Of a stretch of 7,287 nucleotides of DNA, positions 6,250 to 7,287 are shown one piece after another. The notes under the pieces are model-generated. The model saw nothing but the letters and a program-made list of their open reading frames with translations, had not been told where the DNA came from and made no database searches. Each line of letters begins with the position of its first letter. Within the stretch, counting starts at the first letter, position 1. Made by a program: the position numbers and the translations under genes. Origin of the DNA: an uncultured Streptococcus sp. (GTDB lineage: Bacteria > Bacillota > Bacilli > Lactobacillales > Streptococcaceae); NCBI GenBank assembly GCA_902461025.1, contig CABPWC010000078.1:1-7287 (forward strand), written 5' to 3'.

Positions 6250-6351
6250 TTAAAATATTTTTTCCTTACTAATTCTATTACTAGCCAATATCGTATAAAT
6301 CAAATAAGCAATAAAAATAACATAGCAGCCAGTCTTACAACTTACTACTTT
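6250..6351 (-). pseudogene. Remnant of a CPBP-family gene 3' end
   Basis: A minus-strand frame open from after the TGA at 6352-6354 to the TAA at 6250-6252 contains IFIAYLIYTILASNRISKEK, identical to residues near the C terminus of the CPBP protein at 6944-7287. It then ends in IF and a stop. There is no start codon, RBS or upstream catalytic part, so it is a fragment. Upstream of the shared segment (6319-6351) the sequence does not resemble the intact gene. This is the only gene-like content I see in the 232-base gap between 6131 and 6364. The fragment suggests that a CPBP gene once sat directly upstream of the hydrolase. Confidence 0.8.
6260..6318 (-). repeat. Direct repeat copy A (CPBP tail)
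   Basis: This segment matches 6963-7021 in the same orientation at 56 of 59 bases, with no gaps and an offset of 703. The three differences are at 6283, 6292 and 6301. In the coding frame of the CPBP protein each is a third-position synonymous change (Ala, Thr and Leu codons). Identity breaks off abruptly on both sides. Confidence 0.92.
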
Positions 6352-6363
6352 TCATATGATAAT

Positions 6364-6855
6364 TTACAAATGTCTTTCCAGCCACTCGATTTTTTTAAAA
6401 TCTTTATTGTTATTGTGATCATTTCGATAGGAGTCTTGAGAAGAAGCTTTGTAAATACTTAGATACTGCTCCATACTTGGAAGACGAAAAGTGATGCCTT
6501 CAATGTGAATAAGCTCTATATCCGATTCCGAAACTCCTGCAAAATCAGGTAAGGAATCGATACTTCCAAATTCAACACTCACTCTATCCTTTTGGAATTC
6601 ATGCTCATGAATATCTATTAAGACGTAGCCTAAGTCTTTCATCACTTTCATTATCTTGTCCCAGTCATAAATTCTGAGATGATCAGGTGCTTCCCAACCT
6701 CTAGGGTCACCAGGGACATGAATGTCAATGTCAGACGGCTCCCAATTTTCTTTCGTTCTAAACTCAAATCCCAAAGAGCCCATCAGTGTCGGTGTAATTC
6801 CGACTCGATTTAAATGGAAACAAATGGTTTTAAATTCTTCAAATAAGAGACTCAT
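6364..6855 (-). CDS. Nucleotidyltransferase-fold protein of unknown target
   Basis: The product is 163 residues, a minimal nucleotidyltransferase-like protein. The diagnostic pattern is Gly26-Ser27 in LMGSLG, followed by Ser41-Asp42-Ile43-Asp44 (PSDIDIHVP), with a third possible metal ligand at Glu95 in VSVEFG. The C-terminal helix ends with a conserved-looking YRNDHNNNKDFKKIEWLE, similar to the R/K-D-x-x-D endings of other small nucleotidyltransferases. I recall related streptococcal proteins carrying the label phosphoribosylanthranilate isomerase, but nothing here resembles that TIM-barrel enzyme and the name should not be used. The ATG is only two bases after the stop of a truncated upstream frame (6858-6968). 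The only Shine-Dalgarno-like sequence is a weak GAG five bases upstream, so expression may depend on translational coupling that has now been damaged. No HEPN partner (as in MNT-HEPN toxin-antitoxin pairs) is visible. Confidence 0.85.
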   Translation of the reverse strand: MSLLFEEFKTICFHLNRVGITPTLMGSLGFEFRTKENWEPSDIDIHVPGDPRGWEAPDHLRIYDWDKIMKVMKDLGYVLIDIHEHEFQKDRVSVEFGSIDSLPDFAGVSESDIELIHIEGITFRLPSMEQYLSIYKASSQDSYRNDHNNNKDFKKIEWLERHL

Positions 6856-6857
6856 AT

Positions 6858-6968
6858 TTACTCTAAACCTTTCATATAGATTTTTGTTATTTCTACTATA
6901 TAACCTTGAACAAAATCACCTTCACTTTCTAGAGTATAGCCAGTTATTTTGGATACAAATTCTTTTCC
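6858..6968 (-). pseudogene. 3' remnant of a paralogue of the 188-residue protein
   Basis: This frame encodes 36 residues beginning GKEFVSKITGYTLESEGDF and ending IYMKGLE and TAA, two bases before the nucleotidyltransferase ATG. The first part aligns without gaps to GKAFVAQIPGYTLETEDEF of the 188-residue protein at 102-668 (residues 24-42). The DNA agrees at about 44 of 60 positions by my hand count. Directly upstream in frame is a TAA (6969-6971) that belongs to the CPBP gene sequence, so the fragment has no start. After the matching part the C-terminal residues differ, and the protein is much shorter than its relative. It either came from a short family member or has also lost internal sequence. 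Confidence 0.75.
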
Positions 6969-7287
6969 TTACTAATTCTATTACTCGCCAATATTGTATA
7001 AATTAAATAAGCAATAAAAATGATAATAAAAATAAGATTAATCTTCAGCACAAAATAGAGATTTAACAAATTTGCGAACGCATGAAATAATATGCAGTAA
7101 CCGACAGATTTCGTTTGACGGTAAAGAAGCCCTAAAACAAAACTTAAAAATAACGTATATATAAAAAATAAAATAAAAGGAAATCCTTGATGACTTTCTC
7201 CTACTATAAACCATAAAGGCAGGTGCCAAATCCCCCAAATTGATCCTACAATCAAATTAGATTGCCAATAAGTATATTTTTTATCAA
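6944..7287 (-). CDS. CPBP-family intramembrane protease-like protein (5' end beyond window)
   Basis: This is the C-terminal part of a multi-pass membrane protein of the CPBP (Abi/CaaX-protease and bacteriocin-processing) family. These are intramembrane metalloproteases that use conserved Glu and His residues. Visible are the second motif, VGSIWGIWHLPLWF with its His, and the third, LFHAFANLL with the HxxxN pattern. The EExxR motif would lie upstream, outside the window. At least three hydrophobic segments are present, the last being INLIFIIIFIAYLIYTILASN. The frame is open to the right edge; the TTG near 7255 is internal and not the start. The C-terminal residues NLYPK are encoded by DNA that belongs to the neighbouring truncated gene, read in another frame, so this protein has acquired a new tail compared with the KEKIF ending in the duplicate at 6250-6318. 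A role in bacteriocin self-immunity or peptide processing is possible from the family only. Confidence 0.85.
   Translation of the reverse strand, partial: DKKYTYWQSNLIVGSIWGIWHLPLWFIVGESHQGFPFILFFIYTLFLSFVLGLLYRQTKSVGYCILFHAFANLLNLYFVLKINLIFIIIFIAYLIYTILASNRISKEKNLYPK
6963..7021 (-). repeat. Direct repeat copy B (CPBP tail)
   Basis: This is the second copy of the 59-bp repeat whose partner lies at 6260-6318, here inside the larger CPBP gene. Identity stops on the left exactly where the sequence becomes that of the truncated 188-residue-protein relative, around the shared string AAGGAAAA (minus strand). Confidence 0.92.

Noticed and set aside
6238..6462. Plus-strand 74-codon frame across the CPBP remnant
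   Set aside because: It is antisense to the repeat and the end of the nucleotidyltransferase gene, has no RBS, and is explained by AT-rich sequence.
6364..6855. Naming the nucleotidyltransferase-fold gene as a tryptophan biosynthesis isomerase (trpF)
   Set aside because: The protein is too short for that TIM barrel, carries the GS...SDID nucleotidyltransferase pattern, and has no tryptophan genes around it.

Overview
The window looks like chromosomal accessory DNA from a low-GC Gram-positive bacterium, most likely a Streptococcus. The reasons are AT-rich sequence, strong AAGGAGG-type ribosome binding sites, tightly packed or overlapping genes, and proteins of streptococcal flavour. These include a TipA-like MerR regulator with an ABC-2 exporter, a small nucleotidyltransferase-fold protein with the ending YRNDHNNNKDFKKI, and a CPBP membrane protein. 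The genus is inferred from protein recognition by eye, not from any search.

Left part (1-1712, minus strand): three small genes of no assigned function. They are a membrane-anchored 165/166-residue protein with its own extended -10 promoter and a candidate terminator, then an 84-residue protein, then an acidic 188-residue protein. A Shine-Dalgarno sequence at 8-13 shows that another minus-strand gene starts just outside the left edge.

Middle part (1864-4326, plus strand): a compact three-gene operon. It encodes a MerR/TipA-like regulator, an ABC ATPase and an ABC-2 permease, joined by two ATGA stop/start overlaps. It is driven by a promoter with the 19-bp spacer typical of MerR-controlled promoters and closed by a strong bidirectional hairpin terminator. 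The likely job is ligand-induced export of a drug, peptide or lipid, with the regulator activating its own operon.

Right part (4470-7287, minus strand): read in the direction of transcription, it holds a CPBP-family membrane protein (cut by the window edge), a broken relative of the 188-residue protein, a nucleotidyltransferase-fold protein, a second broken copy of the CPBP 3' end, an alpha/beta hydrolase and an ADP-ribosylglycohydrolase. The last two form an operon with a 21-bp gap.

The most informative structure is in 6250-7021. A 59-bp segment encoding the end of the CPBP protein occurs twice, 703 bp apart, with three differences that are all synonymous. Between the copies lie the nucleotidyltransferase gene and the truncated 188-residue-protein relative, whose 5' end is joined to the CPBP gene in a different reading frame. 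The simplest reading is that a cassette (188-aa-family gene plus nucleotidyltransferase) was spliced between an ancestral CPBP gene and the hydrolase. On this reading, recombination between diverged CPBP alleles and a short microhomology made the junctions. I found no tRNA, rRNA, CRISPR array or transposase gene.
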